Of a stretch of DNA of 64,000 bases, positions 1-10,598 are shown one piece after another. The position numbers and the translations under genes were made by a program. Under the pieces are notes generated by a model, which saw nothing but the letters and a program-made list of their open reading frames with translations, made no database searches and had not been told where the DNA came from. Origin of the DNA: Oxyruncus cristatus (taxonomy: Eukaryota; Chordata; Aves; Passeriformes; Cotingidae); the NCBI GenBank assembly GCA_013399855.1, contig VXAY01006781.1, forward strand, positions 105,685 through 169,684, written 5' to 3'. How positions within the stretch are numbered: position 1 is the stretch's first letter; each line of letters begins with the position of its first letter.

Positions 1-240
1 AGCTAACATAGCATCTAACAAACTAACATGTGTCTGGATTAAACCAAAAGACTTGCTAAGAATCTGCGTTTGAACTCAAAATCAGCTGGTTCAAATATGG
101 TCTGTTAGCATTTACTTTTAGACATGGCTAACAAAAGATGTACTTAATGAAAGAAAATGCAGTGAAAATGTTTATGACATGACATAAAGCAACAGAACTA
201 CACAGAAAAGTTTTTTGCTCAGTGTACTTCTATTGTCCAG
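1..240. other. AT-rich sequence, nothing recognised
   Basis: No repeat, RNA gene or coding signal was recognised. It leads into the CR1 element that is clear from about 380. Confidence 0.4.
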
Positions 241-864
241 TGATGTACATATTAAGCCCCAAGCTCTCTCAGGGAGCTTGATGGGGAAAGGTACTTAGAT
301 TCCCTCTGGCAGCACATGGGAGAAAAAAACAAAATCTCAGGAGGCTGAATAACAAACTTATACTTACAGACTTTGTAACTAAGGGACAATTCCAAGTTAA
401 CTGACCTTGTCCTTATGGGGGACTTCAACTTAACCAGGAGAATGACACAGTTGGTACAATCTAGGTTGAATGATTCCTAAAAAATCTGGATGACAACTTT
501 ATAGAACAGGTCCTAAGGGAGCTGACTCAGAAAGATTACCTCCTTGATCTGCTGCTTGTCAACAGAGAGGATATCGTGAGAGAAGTGAAGGCTGGTGACC
601 ATCTTGGCCACAGTGACTACAAGGAGATTGAGTTTAAAATCTCTGTAGGCAGGAGAAAGAGTGCCAGCAAGACCTCAACTCTGCATATGAGGAGAGCAGA
701 CTCCAGGGTGCTCAGGGAATTAGGAAGGAAAGTCCCGTGGTGAAATGTTTTTGAAGGTGCTGGGGTCCATCAGTGCTGGTCACTTTTTAAACATCATGTC
801 CGAAGGGACAGGAGCACCCAATTCCAAACTGTTGGAAGTAAAGTAGGAGAGGCAGAAGGCCAGC

Positions 865-1296
865 TTGGCTGAGCAGAGATCTTCTCTTGGAAAGAAGGCA
901 AAAAAAAAAAGTTTATGCCAGTGGAAGCAAGGTCAAGTGACACAGGAAGAACACAGAGATGCTTCTTTCCATTGTAGGGAGAAAAGTCATGTGGCCAAAG
1001 CTCAACTGGAATTGAAGGTGGCCAGAAATGTGGGGGAAAATAAAAACAGGGACAGAGACAAGGCAGAGGTGTTTAACGCTTTTGTTGCCTCTGTCTTTAG
1101 CATGGATGATGAACCAAGGGGGTCTCAGTGCCCTGAGCTGGAGGACCATGACTGCAAGAATGATCAACTCCCAGCCAGCCCTGAAATGTGCAGGATCTGT
1201 TGCTCCAGCTGGATCCCTACAAATCTATGGGACCTGATGGGATTCATCCCAGAATCCTCAAAGATCGGGCTAATGCCATCTTACAACCTCTCTTGA
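865..1296 (+). pseudogene. CR1 ORF2 fragment (endonuclease-RT linker and RT start)
   Basis: A 143-codon open stretch inside the CR1 copy. It contains the linker signature KAEVFNAFVASVF and then leaves the CR1 frame before the RT core: the PDGIHPRIL-like signal near 1230-1265 is in another frame. It is a remnant of a LINE polyprotein and not a host gene. The open length is chance survival between frameshifts. Confidence 0.8.
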
Positions 1297-1814
1297 TGAT
1301 TTTTGAGGAGTCTTGGGAATCCAGAGACATCCCAGCTGACTGAAAGCTGGTGAACATTGTCCTGATTTTCAAGAAGGACAAGAAGAAGGAGCCCAGAAAC
1401 TACAAGCCTGTCAGTCTCACTTCAATGTCTGGTTAAGTTATGGAGAAGATTATTCTGGGAATTTTTGAAAATCACCTGAAAGACAACACAGTCATTGGTC
1501 ACAGCCAGCACAGTTTCATGAAAGTCCTGCTTATCTAACCGGATTTCATTTTATGATAACCGACCTAGTTGATTAAGGGAAGCCAGTTAATATAATCCTT
1601 TTGGATTTCAGTAAAGCTTTTGATACTGTCTCACACAGTATCCTTCTGGACAAAATGTCCAGCGCACAGCTGGATAAACACACCATGTGGTGGGTGATCA
1701 ATTGGCTCACAGGTTGAGAACAGAGGGTAACAGTGAATGGGGTGACATCAGACTGGTGACCTGTCACTAATGGGCTTCTGCAGGGCTCCATCTCAGGCCC
1801 TGAGCTCTTCAACA

Positions 1815-2153
1815 CCTTCGTAAATGACTTGGATGCTGGAGTGGAAGGGATACTAATCATCTTTGCAGATGCCACAAAACTGAGAGGAACTGTTGACTCC
1901 CATGAAGGACAGGAGGCCCTGCAGAGAGACCTTGACAAACTGGAGAGGTGGGCATTTACCAAACACAGGAAGTTCAACAGGAGAAAGTGCCAGATTTCTG
2001 CACCTGGCATGAGTCAACCAGGTACACGCTGGGGAACGAGATGCTGGAAAGCAGTGCCAAGGAAAGGCACCTAGAAGGTCTTGGTTGATGGCCAGTTGAA
2101 TATGAGTCAGCAGTGCCCTGGCAGCCAGGAGGGCCAACTGTGTCCTGGGGGGC
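1815..2153 (+). repeat. Tandem duplication, copy 1
   Basis: These 339 bases recur without a single difference at 2155-2493, an offset of exactly 340. The unit covers the CR1 reverse transcriptase catalytic box and the following thumb region. Zero divergence between two copies inside an otherwise heavily decayed CR1 argues for a very recent event or an assembly error. Confidence 0.95.
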
Positions 2154-2154
2154 N
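2154..2154. other. Single ambiguous base (assembly join)
   Basis: The only isolated N in the window, sitting precisely between the two identical 339-base blocks. Confidence 0.95.
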
Positions 2155-2493
2155 CCTTCGTAAATGACTTGGATGCTGGAGTGGAAGGGATACTAATCAT
2201 CTTTGCAGATGCCACAAAACTGAGAGGAACTGTTGACTCCCATGAAGGACAGGAGGCCCTGCAGAGAGACCTTGACAAACTGGAGAGGTGGGCATTTACC
2301 AAACACAGGAAGTTCAACAGGAGAAAGTGCCAGATTTCTGCACCTGGCATGAGTCAACCAGGTACACGCTGGGGAACGAGATGCTGGAAAGCAGTGCCAA
2401 GGAAAGGCACCTAGAAGGTCTTGGTTGATGGCCAGTTGAATATGAGTCAGCAGTGCCCTGGCAGCCAGGAGGGCCAACTGTGTCCTGGGGGGC
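2155..2493 (+). repeat. Tandem duplication, copy 2
   Basis: Identical to 1815-2153. The base before it (2154) is a lone N, at the position equivalent to A1814. A single N exactly at the junction of two identical blocks is what a scaffold join with unresolved overlap would leave. Confidence 0.95.
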
Positions 2494-4469
2494 ATCAGGG
2501 CAAAGCATCCCCAGCTGGTCAAGGAAGGTGATTGTCCCGCTCTGCTCTGCACTGGGGCGGCCTCACCTTGAATATCGTGGCAGTTTTGGGCACCACAATA
2601 TAAAAAAGATATTAAGATACTAGAGAGTGTACAAAAGAGGGCAATGAAGATGGTGAAGGGCCTTGAAGGGAAGCCTTATGAGGAGCAACTGAAGTCACTT
2701 GGTGTGTTCAGCCTGGAGAAGAGGAGAGTTATTGCAGTCTACAAGTTCCTCATGAGGGGAAGAGGAGGGGCAGGCACTTATCTCTTCTCTGTGATGACCA
2801 CTGACTGGACCTGAGGGAATGGCCTGAAGTTGTGTCAGGGAAGGTTTAGGTTGGATATTAGAAAGAGATTCTTCTCCCAGAGGGTTGTTGGAACAGTCAC
2901 CCCAGGGAAGTGGTCACAGCATCAAGCCTGCCAGAGTTCAAGAAGTATTTGGGTGATACTTTGAGGCACACGGTGTGACTCTTGGGCATGGTCCTGTGCT
3001 GGGCCAGGAGCTGAGCTTGATGGTCCTTGTGGGTCACTTCCAACTTAGCAAATTCTGTGATTTGTGATTCTGTGAATAGTATGGTAGAATAAGATACATT
3101 GGAAATTTTCAAACAACATCCAGGCAAAGTAAGGTACTTCACAAAGAATTTACTAAACAAAGTTTAACCCATTCCACTCTAAGTTATTTACATTTAAAGG
3201 AAAGTAAGTTAGGAGAAGAGCCAGAAAGAGAGAAAGAAAAAAAGGAGAGAGAAACACATATATAGTCACTGCCTTAAATCCAGTGTGGTCTGAGCTGCTT
3301 GTAAAATCCAAGGCAGTGGAGTTCGTCAGTTGTAACATCTATGCCACTGTTTTTTATGTTCTCTGGTCTCCCGGGGAGAGAAAGCCTGTGCTTTCAACCA
3401 TTTTGGGTCCAAAACAGAGGCTTCAGTGGGTGGAGTGTGGGGCAGTGCACTGTCTCGCCTAGGCCGAATTTACCCTGCTCCCCCCACACCCACCTTCTAC
3501 TTCTTTGTTTTGAGAGGGTAATCATTCTTCCAGTCTCCTACAGTACCATAGCATGTTTTTTTTATCTAAAAACTTTCCAAGGGTTTGTGAGAATTATTTT
3601 TTAAATTTTATTTTTTTCTATTCAACTTACATTTTTTTCTTGAAGATTTTGAACAAAAAAAAAAACCCTCTGACCAAATTGTTTTATATCTCATCACTCC
3701 TCCAGAAGCAGAAAATTTTTCTTTACTTTCAGTTGAAGTCTGATCTGCAATATGCCGAAAGTGTGTGGAAAGGCTTCCACTGGCTACAGTAGACCTGAGG
3801 TGCAACTCTTTGGCAGCTAGAGAACAATTGCTCTGTTATGCAAACATAACACAGTACTTGCATTTAAAATAAGGAAGCCCTGTGCATTCTTCTGCAAGTT
3901 ACTTCTGCAAACAAGGAGAATCAGTTATGAAATTCTTAGTGTATGAGGTATTGTGCAGAATATTTATGCCCAAATGGTGACATTAACCAATTTGGGAACC
4001 ACTCAGTTTACAGGTCTGGTATGTGGTGGCTTTAAATCTGTCTGTGGTTTATGCCTGTTTTGAGGTGGCTTTGAATCTTTTGGTTTTAAACCAACTTGAT
4101 TAAACTCTTCTCTGAACAATTTTATTTTGTTTGAAGAATATCTTAATTTGGTTAAATGCTGACCTATACCTATTCAAGAAAAACTCCTAACTGCTTTAAA
4201 CTTGAAAAAACACTCTTTAATGGACTCTAAGGTATTTTCATGTGGACTAATTAGTGTCAAATCAGTTAAATTAAGAGAATGCTCAATAGCAAATTGATTT
4301 TTATCCCTATATAATGTTAAATAGATATTTGTTCTAAAACTCTGTTTGCAGTTCTAATTCTCAATCAGGTTATTTATTAGATCCCTCTTTAGAGGACTTT
4401 GAAGCACGTGATAACAACAAAGATTTACTATTAGCAAAAAGCAATTTCTATAAAATCCAAAAAGGTGTG

Positions 4470-4533
4470 ATTTTTTTGTTTGTTTGTTTGTTTTGGGGTT
4501 TTTTTTGTGTGTGTGTTTTTTTTTTTTTTAAAG
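4470..4533. repeat. T/G simple-sequence tract (TTTG and poly-T)
   Basis: Four consecutive TTTG units, then GGGG, poly-T, GTGTGTGTG and a second poly-T. It is roughly complementary to the A-rich tract at 4678-4722, so a hairpin is formally possible, although low complexity alone explains the match. Confidence 0.8.
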
Positions 4534-4677
4534 TTTCACTCTATTCAACATTTGATGAGTCTTGTTGTGTGCTGGATATTTATCATCATTGAAGTATTCT
4601 TCAAATTCTTCACATTTTATTATGAACCTGATTTTTAAGTGTCCTAAAATGGCCTCTGGGTTTTGTTGTCTGAATTA

Positions 4678-4722
4678 GCAAAAAAGCCCAAACAAACAAA
4701 CAAAAAAACCCCAAAACAAAAC
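4678..4722. repeat. A/C simple-sequence tract (CAAA)
   Basis: CAAACAAACAAAC, then an A run and CCCCAAAAC. It mirrors 4470-4533 on the opposite strand. Confidence 0.8.
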
Positions 4723-7331
4723 TATTTTTTTCTTGGTCAATTTTTATGATCACACCACAAACTAAGATAGTCACAGATATGAAGGCATGATTCTGCCACT
4801 ATTGATACAACTGAAGTGTGACATTTCTTAAAAACAAATCACTACTATATACAAACCAGAAGAGAACCAGAAAATAATTAAGTGTTCGAGGGTGTCACAA
4901 TTACTACAAAATCACTTGAGAGTTGTCCAGAGCTTTGGGCTTGCAAACTCTCTCCTTAAACTACGTAAGCTAACTTGCTGTCAAACACTTAGGGAAACCA
5001 ATATTGGAATGGTACTGCATCCTATTGATCTCGCTTGCAAATAGATCAGAAGAGGATCAAAGAAAAAGGAAACCTGTGACCAAGCAAACACCTTTCTTGT
5101 AGCTGAGAAAATAATGAAATATCCAACTTCAGAAAAGAAATAGAAATACCAAAACGAGTTTCAGGGGAATGTAATTTTATATCCAGATAATCTAGTTTAC
5201 ATCCAGAGTCACCTTAGCACTTTTCTGGTGACTTTATAAAGCCTTACAATTTAGTCCTGAAAGTTCTTTTAGGGGCTGGACTAGAATATGTTATATTTGG
5301 AAACACGGTACTTACACATGCAGTGCATCAGATTCTCACTAAATAAATCTACACAAATTAACGAACTGCCATGGGTTCCTCAGTTACTTAGTGGAGAGGA
5401 TGGCCACAGTAGGAAGCTATACTATAGGAGCTGAAAGTGCTCAAATTTTAAACATGAAACAGAGGACACAACAACTAATGTGAAACTTCTATTGTTTAGA
5501 AGTGTCATTTCCCATCTGGGTTGTATGCCATTTCTCTATCTACTTCTAGATTTAGTGATACCTTAGAAACAAAGCATTTTTGTTCGTATACAAATAAATA
5601 TATAAGAGTAAAGGAAAATATCAACCTGAAGTAATTATGCAGGCATTTGATGTTCTGATTTGAACCAGAAATGTGAGAAAAAAATAATATGCTAATTAGA
5701 TTTTATTCCCTCCTCCTGTAGTTTGAGATCAAATTCGTGATTGCCTTGAAGTGACTGACCAGACCAAGAGTAGCAAATCATTATAAATAGAATCCACAGC
5801 CAAACTTGTGACTGACTTGGCAGCAAAACACGAGATTTTTTTATTCTCTGACTTGCAAAGGACATTTTGAGGATCTGTTCCAAGTCACATTAAGATGTGA
5901 CATTTTGTACTGCAGGTATTGTTAAATTGAGTACTTTCTTTCCTGTGTTTTATCAGTATAGCATGCTTGATATTCTAAGAAAGTGTTGATTTAGGCATTA
6001 TGGAGAATGGCACTCAGCAAAGGCTCTTTCTTCAAGAAACAATTAGTACATGAATTAACAGATACTTAGCTTAACAGGCTACCATCAGCTATGCCCTCTT
6101 GAATTCAGCAGGTAAATTACTACAACTTTAACTATAGTTCTCCATTTAATTCTTCCAAACTGAAAATTAGCTAGTCACATAACATGTGTCTGTAATGCGT
6201 GATCTGTCAGAAAAGACCAGGGCCAGCTCTAAAGAGGCACACTTGTATTCTCAGCCCAGCCCAGCATGGTGGGTAATGGCTTCATGGGCCAAAAGCAAAG
6301 TTCATGCATCCCTACAGAGGACTGAGCCAGCTGAGGACCATGTGGAGGACCATGCTGCACTAATCGCCTTGGTTGTAACTAACCTAAACTTTACACTTTG
6401 CTTCATAGTTGCTTGAGGAAAATGACATCTTGTTGATAGGAAAATTAACGTGATCTTAATTGAAAAACAATTTTTTACAGACAGAAAAAGAGAAAACCAG
6501 AGGTTTTCTTTCTAAAAACTTCTTTTGGTTTAGTTCAAAATATTTTGCAGTCTAATATAAAGTAATTATTGAAATGGGAAGAGTTATGGGGCAACCATCC
6601 ACTAATAACTGTCTATGGAGATGACAACTACAAAGGTTAATTTCTTCTAATTGTCATAGGAGTGGTGAGAAGTGAAGTGCAAGTCCAACATACCTGAGTA
6701 CAAATTTTGGGTTTTACTTAGCTGGAAAAATACCAACTGCAGGCAGGTTGGAAATGGGAGAGTGTGGGGAGTGCTGTCTAAAATTCTCTATTTAAGATAG
6801 TTATCTGCGTGTAATATTGACGATGACAATAAGTCATCCTGAAGTTACTTTTCTTTTATTCATTATTTTTCTAGGTTTACTGTTTATTTATTCTGTACTC
6901 AGAAATGTGGTATTTGTCAAGATTTAGCAACACACCAAAAGCAAGAAACAGTGTCAGTAAGTACATGGAAAACACACAGTCAACACATAACGATCTCAGG
7001 GTTTATTGGCATCTTGACCTAACATGTGGTTTTAAATCAGCTATTAAACAAACTCGAAGTAACAAAATAAGCATTCATAATTGAGCTTTAACCATATTTT
7101 TTATGGATGTAGTTCAATTGAGTAAACACTCTCTAAGACATAATTGTAATACAAAAAGGAATAAAAAGTCATATTTATGCATCATTCATTGGTTCTCATA
7201 GCACCAAGAGAATCTCCATATTCTCAGTAATTAGAGCCAGGAATTTCCAATTTTCAGCATACTGGGTAGTTAGAAAGAGGATCTGACTGAAATATGCTGT
7301 TTTCTGGCCGTGCCTCCTCACTGTGGATACC

Positions 7332-7728
7332 TGTCCTGATACCAGCCAGGACAGGGTAATTTTTGCCATAACCAACAGGGTCAATTATTCCATACGACTT
7401 CGTTATTCTATTTTCTGGTCAGGGAAGTGTGGTGGCAGTTTGCATATTATGCGGCTCCATATGGTAAGGAATTGTGTGTGAATCTTCTGGCTCTTTCTTG
7501 TACAGCCTGTTATTAGTATTGTTGCTGTTCCTGTTCATTGTCCTGTTTCATTTCTGTCTCTGGTAAATTCTTCTTATCTCAGTACGTGATCTTTACCTTT
7601 TGTGCCTCCAATTCTCCTCTCCAGCCACCCACAGAGGAAGGAGAAGGGCGTAGTGAGCAAGCATCGTGCAGTTTAGAGTGTCTCAGTGGGAACACTAAAT
7701 TGGGGAATACTATTCCTAAACCATGGCA
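7332..7728 (+). mobile_element. ERVL-type 5' LTR, degenerate
   Basis: An old LTR of an endogenous retrovirus, assigned by layout and by similarity to the clearer solo LTR at 12740-13311. It starts TGTCCTG and ends near CTAAACCATGGCA. Its 3' third contains TCTTCTTATCTCAGTACG followed by CTCCAATTCTC, parallel to CTCTTCATCTCAACCC and TTCCAATTCTC in the other LTR, and then a related GTGAGCAAG segment. The 397-bp length is shorter than the 572 bp of the other copy, so internal loss or a different subfamily is likely. No 3' partner LTR is present. The exact edges are inferred from the TG start and CA end. Confidence 0.65.
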
Positions 7729-7734
7729 GCCTTA

Positions 7735-7753
7735 TTTGGTGCCCAATTCAGAG
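7735..7753 (+). promoter_or_regulatory. Retroviral primer-binding-site candidate
   Basis: TTTGGTGCCCAATTCAGAG begins six bases after the inferred LTR end, which is where a tRNA primer-binding site belongs. The GGTGCCCAA core resembles primer sites of the GGCGCCCAA type with CpG decay. The tRNA cannot be named securely. Confidence 0.45.
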
Positions 7754-8016
7754 CATGAAGGGTTGAGTAACAACAGATATGCACAGAGTGGGCTGGAAAC
7801 AAATTTGATCTAAGCATTTGTTATATTAGCTCCAGAGCCACTGGACACAGTGTTGCTTGGTCTGCTCGCATGGTTGTGGCACATAACCCTGTCTATGTTT
7901 CCGTATATGAAGTATATGCCTGTTCTGTTGCTCTTTTTTTAGAGCAGGGAGAGGATGTTGATGTACTGTGGGATATCGGTTTATGACATGATTATATCAA
8001 GGGCAATGAGGATCAT

Positions 8017-8409
8017 TTGGGATGTTTGTTCAGTGTTGTTCTTCTACCCTTATATTGGGACTACTCTTGGGAGTCCATTAATAATTGTGCCCAGCATGAG
8101 AGAAGAACAAGGGAGGGTGATTTTCCCTTGCTTTTCATCCCTCTTTCCTTCTTCATGCCTGTTACAACAGTTTTTGAGAAGTCTGAATTTCCCTTGGGTG
8201 TTAGAAAAAGTGAGGTCTTGTTGCTAGGTCTGCTATGTCTCCTCGTTGCGGTATACATCATGTTTAGGGTCAGGATGGAGATTTCTAGGAAAGTCATTCA
8301 GAGATCTGCCTCAAGGGTGGATAGTCATGAGTGGCATGGAATATGGGAAGACATGGTCAATATCTGGAGGACTTGTCTCCTCTGGTGTTTGCAAATTCAC
8401 CCCGAATAA
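8017..8409 (+). pseudogene. ERV gag remnant, N-terminal part
   Basis: A 130-codon open stretch following the leader of the ERVL-like provirus. The tail reads WEDMVNIWRTCLLWCLQ, a matrix-like segment, and then hits a stop at 8407. I assign it to gag by position between the primer site and the protease and by a general resemblance to avian ERVL gag. No zinc knuckle is visible here. The same strand carries an overlapping shifted frame (8246-8434), consistent with a frameshift near 8350-8400. Confidence 0.5.
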
Positions 8410-8559
8410 GTACAGGAATCTGTTAAAGTGGTAAAATATGTAAAAGAAAAATGCTATAGCAGCTCCAGAGAAGGGCAAAGTTATGCAACATTCCAGGCCC
8501 TGACTATTATTTATTAGACACTACTGATCACTAGACCACCCTCAGGGGGAAGAGGAGGA

Positions 8560-9560
8560 AAGCATAGTGACAGTCACCATGGCCACCCAAACTACAGCTG
8601 AACCAGAGGAACAATCTCTGTCAGTGGCACTTACCCCTGTACAGAAGAAATCCAAGACAAAGTAAGTGCACTTAATGGGGGATCAAGAGGAAGCAGGGCC
8701 CTCACAAAAGGAGGAAGAGGCAGAACCAGAGGTAATTACCCAATCCCCATCCCAACGTGAACTGCAAGGTATGTGAAAAGATTCAGGCTGCCAGTCAGGT
8801 GAACTGTTGGTGACCTGACTGCTCTGATGCTGGGATGTTGTGGCCCATGATATGAAACTAGATGATAATGAAGCCAAGCAACTGGGATCCCTGTCCTGGG
8901 ATGTGGGCATTGACAAGGGAACTGGGACTCTCAGCCTCTAGAAGCAACTCCTACCAAGTGTGAGGGAAAGTTATTCTCTTAAGAATGATCTAGTAGTGTG
9001 CCCAAGGTGGAATGTCATGGAGAAAGGACTCAAATAACAGACAGTCCCCTGTAGATCCAGATGAGGTCTAGTGTACACAATCCATGAGGTGGAAGTTTGT
9101 ATGGAGTGCACACTCATTAACCGACTTATTGGCACTGATGTCAATGAAAGAAGGAGAACAAACAGTGCTTCAGGTGACTACCTGACTCTGGCACTGTGAA
9201 GATCATCTTTTTCCGTCCCTACCAACCTGCATCTTGGCTGTCCATGACTGTGGAGAGATTTGAAAGACTTGAGCAAATTGGGGAGGAAATCTCCTATTCC
9301 CTGCATGACCAAAGAGATGACATGAGGAAGTGGGATGAAAAACCCACATCTACCCAAGCAGCATGGGTTTGTGAGCTGAGAGGAAGGAAAAATACAGCAG
9401 AAAATTCTTCAAGGATAAATGCCCATTGCTCCAGTTTGCAGTGGGCAAGTGCTCAGACAGAACAGAAGAGCTGATCTTACTTACGATCCTCTTGAAAGGA
9501 CCTTTAGTTCATATTTGCAAGAAGTTAGCAATGAGTACAATGACCAGGACTAAAGCGACC
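8560..9560 (+). pseudogene. ERV gag remnant, central and C-terminal part
   Basis: The interval between the gag start and the protease. It is rich in E, Q and K codons in short open pieces: MATQTTAEPEEQSLSV after 8579, and an open piece at 9196-9474 containing VERFERLEQIGEEISYSL. Several stops interrupt it. The assignment is by position; the sequence alone would not identify it. No Cys-His box was found, so nucleocapsid is absent, diverged or never present. Confidence 0.4.
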
Positions 9561-9589
9561 CTTCCTCCAGCCAGATGGGGGAAAGAGAC

Positions 9590-10002
9590 AATCAGATCTA
9601 CTGGACTGTGTGGATCTGACAGCCTGGCACATCAGACCCACAAGGGTATAAGGGTTTTATTTGACACCAGTGACATAAACCCTGATGCCATCAAGATGTG
9701 TAGGGGCAGAATCCATCTCGATTTCTGGGGTGACAGGAGATTCCCAGCTGACTGTTCTGGAACCTGAAGTGAGCCTGACTGGGAATGAACTGCAAAAACA
9801 CCCCATTGTGACTGGCCCAGAGGCCCCACGGATCCTTGACATAGATTATCTCAGGAGAGGGTATTTCAAGGACCAGAAAAGTTATCACAGGGCTTTTGGG
9901 ATGGCTTCTGCGGAGACAGAGGAAATTAGACAGCTGAATATCTTGCCCAGTCTTTCAGATGACCCTTCTGTTGTGGGACTGCTGAGGGTTGAAGAACAAT
10001 AG
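9590..10002 (+). pseudogene. ERV aspartic protease and pro-RT linker, frameshifted
   Basis: The protease start and end are in different frames. In the first frame (open 9426-9767) the active-site region reads LFDTSD, so the usual DTG triad is altered to DTS. In the second frame (open 9685-10002) the protease C-terminal part includes ISGVTGDSQLTV and continues into a linker with ILDIDYLRRGYFKD. The frame change lies between about 9670 and 9720. The changed catalytic residue and the frameshift each suffice to inactivate it. Confidence 0.7.
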
Positions 10003-10598
10003 GAATTGATCACTACCAGAACAGCGCACCATCAAAAACACCACACCAGCCGGGACTCTGTGACCACCATCCATGAGATGATTCGTGGAGAGCTGGGGAA
10101 TGGTCAGCAAAACTTGTTCACCCTTTAATAGTCCCACATGGCCAGCACATAAGTCTAGTGGAGACTGGAGACAGAGAGTAGACTATTGTGGCCTGAAGGA
10201 AGTCACACCACTGCTCAGTGCTGCTGTGTAGGACATGGTGGAACTTCAGTAGGGACTGGAGTCCAAGGCAGCAAAGTGGTGCCACCATTGACATTGCTAA
10301 TGCATTTTTCTCCATTACTTTAACATCAAGAGTGCAGGTCACAGTTTGCTTTCACCTGGAGGGGTGTCCAATACATCTGGAACCAACTACCCCAGGGGTG
10401 GAAACACAGACCCACCATTTACCATGGACTGGCACAGACTGCACTGGAAAAGTTGAAGCTTCATAACACTTTCAATACATTGATGACATCATCAGGTGGG
10501 GCAACCAGCAGAGGAATTTTTTGAGAAAGGGAGAAGGTAATTCAGATCCTCCTGAAGTCTGGTTTTGCCATAAGGCAAACTAAGGTCAAGGGACTATA
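10003..10598 (+). pseudogene. ERV reverse transcriptase fragment, broken, truncated after YIDD
   Basis: Reverse transcriptase palm pieces in several frames. TIDIANAFFSI (the first catalytic aspartate region) is at about 10269-10314, and YIDD (the catalytic pair) is at 10476-10487, followed by IIRWGN. Stops occur between the pieces, for example around 10002, 10125 and 10466. Similarity fades by about 10598, so the thumb, connection, RNase H and integrase are lost. The spacing between the blocks is shorter than in an intact RT, indicating small deletions. Confidence 0.75.

Larger units (their letters stand above)
241..3076 (+). mobile_element. CR1 LINE, decayed, endonuclease to 3' tail, with internal 340-bp duplication
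   Basis: This is a non-LTR retrotransposon of the CR1 family, whose ORF2 product has an endonuclease followed by a reverse transcriptase. The endonuclease motif LMGDFN is readable at 412-429. A following segment resembles the endonuclease end (GDHLGHSDY near 595-620). The linker carries KAEVFNAFVASVF near 1063-1098. The reverse transcriptase begins near 1200 (SMGPDGIHP-like, in shifted frames), and DFSKAFDTVSH is readable near 1605-1635. The catalytic box reads FADATKL at 1862-1882, so the second aspartate of the usual FADD is lost. Many stops and frame changes break the gene. The element ends with CR1 3' UTR and repeated ATTCTGTG near 3050-3076. The 5' edge is uncertain: similarity is clear from about 380 and only probable from 241. 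The copy is dead and old. Confidence 0.9.
3077..7331. other. AT-rich unique sequence with simple-sequence tracts
   Basis: No gene or transposon was recognised. Runs of A and T are frequent. Two TTTG/CAAA-type tracts lie at 4470-4533 (T-rich) and 4678-4722 (A-rich). The open frames here, such as 3341-3604, 5692-5883 and 6186-6416, are short, show no known motif and are probably chance. Confidence 0.5.
7332..10598 (+). mobile_element. ERVL-like endogenous retrovirus, 3'-truncated
   Basis: An ancient provirus on the plus strand. In order it has a 5' LTR, a primer-site candidate, a leader, gag remnants, protease, and reverse transcriptase up to shortly after the YIDD box. RNase H, integrase and the 3' LTR are missing: retroviral similarity fades near 10598 and the DNA that follows is unrelated. 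All reading frames are broken by stops and frameshifts, so no retroviral protein can be made from this copy. Class III (ERVL) is inferred from the style of the protease-RT junction and the LTR type; a profile search would settle it. No env is expected in most ERVL elements and none is seen. Confidence 0.75.

Noticed and set aside
7955..8227. Host protein-coding gene at 7.9-8.4 kb
   Set aside because: Position between an LTR/primer site and a retroviral protease makes a gag remnant more likely. No splice sites or known host domain were seen.
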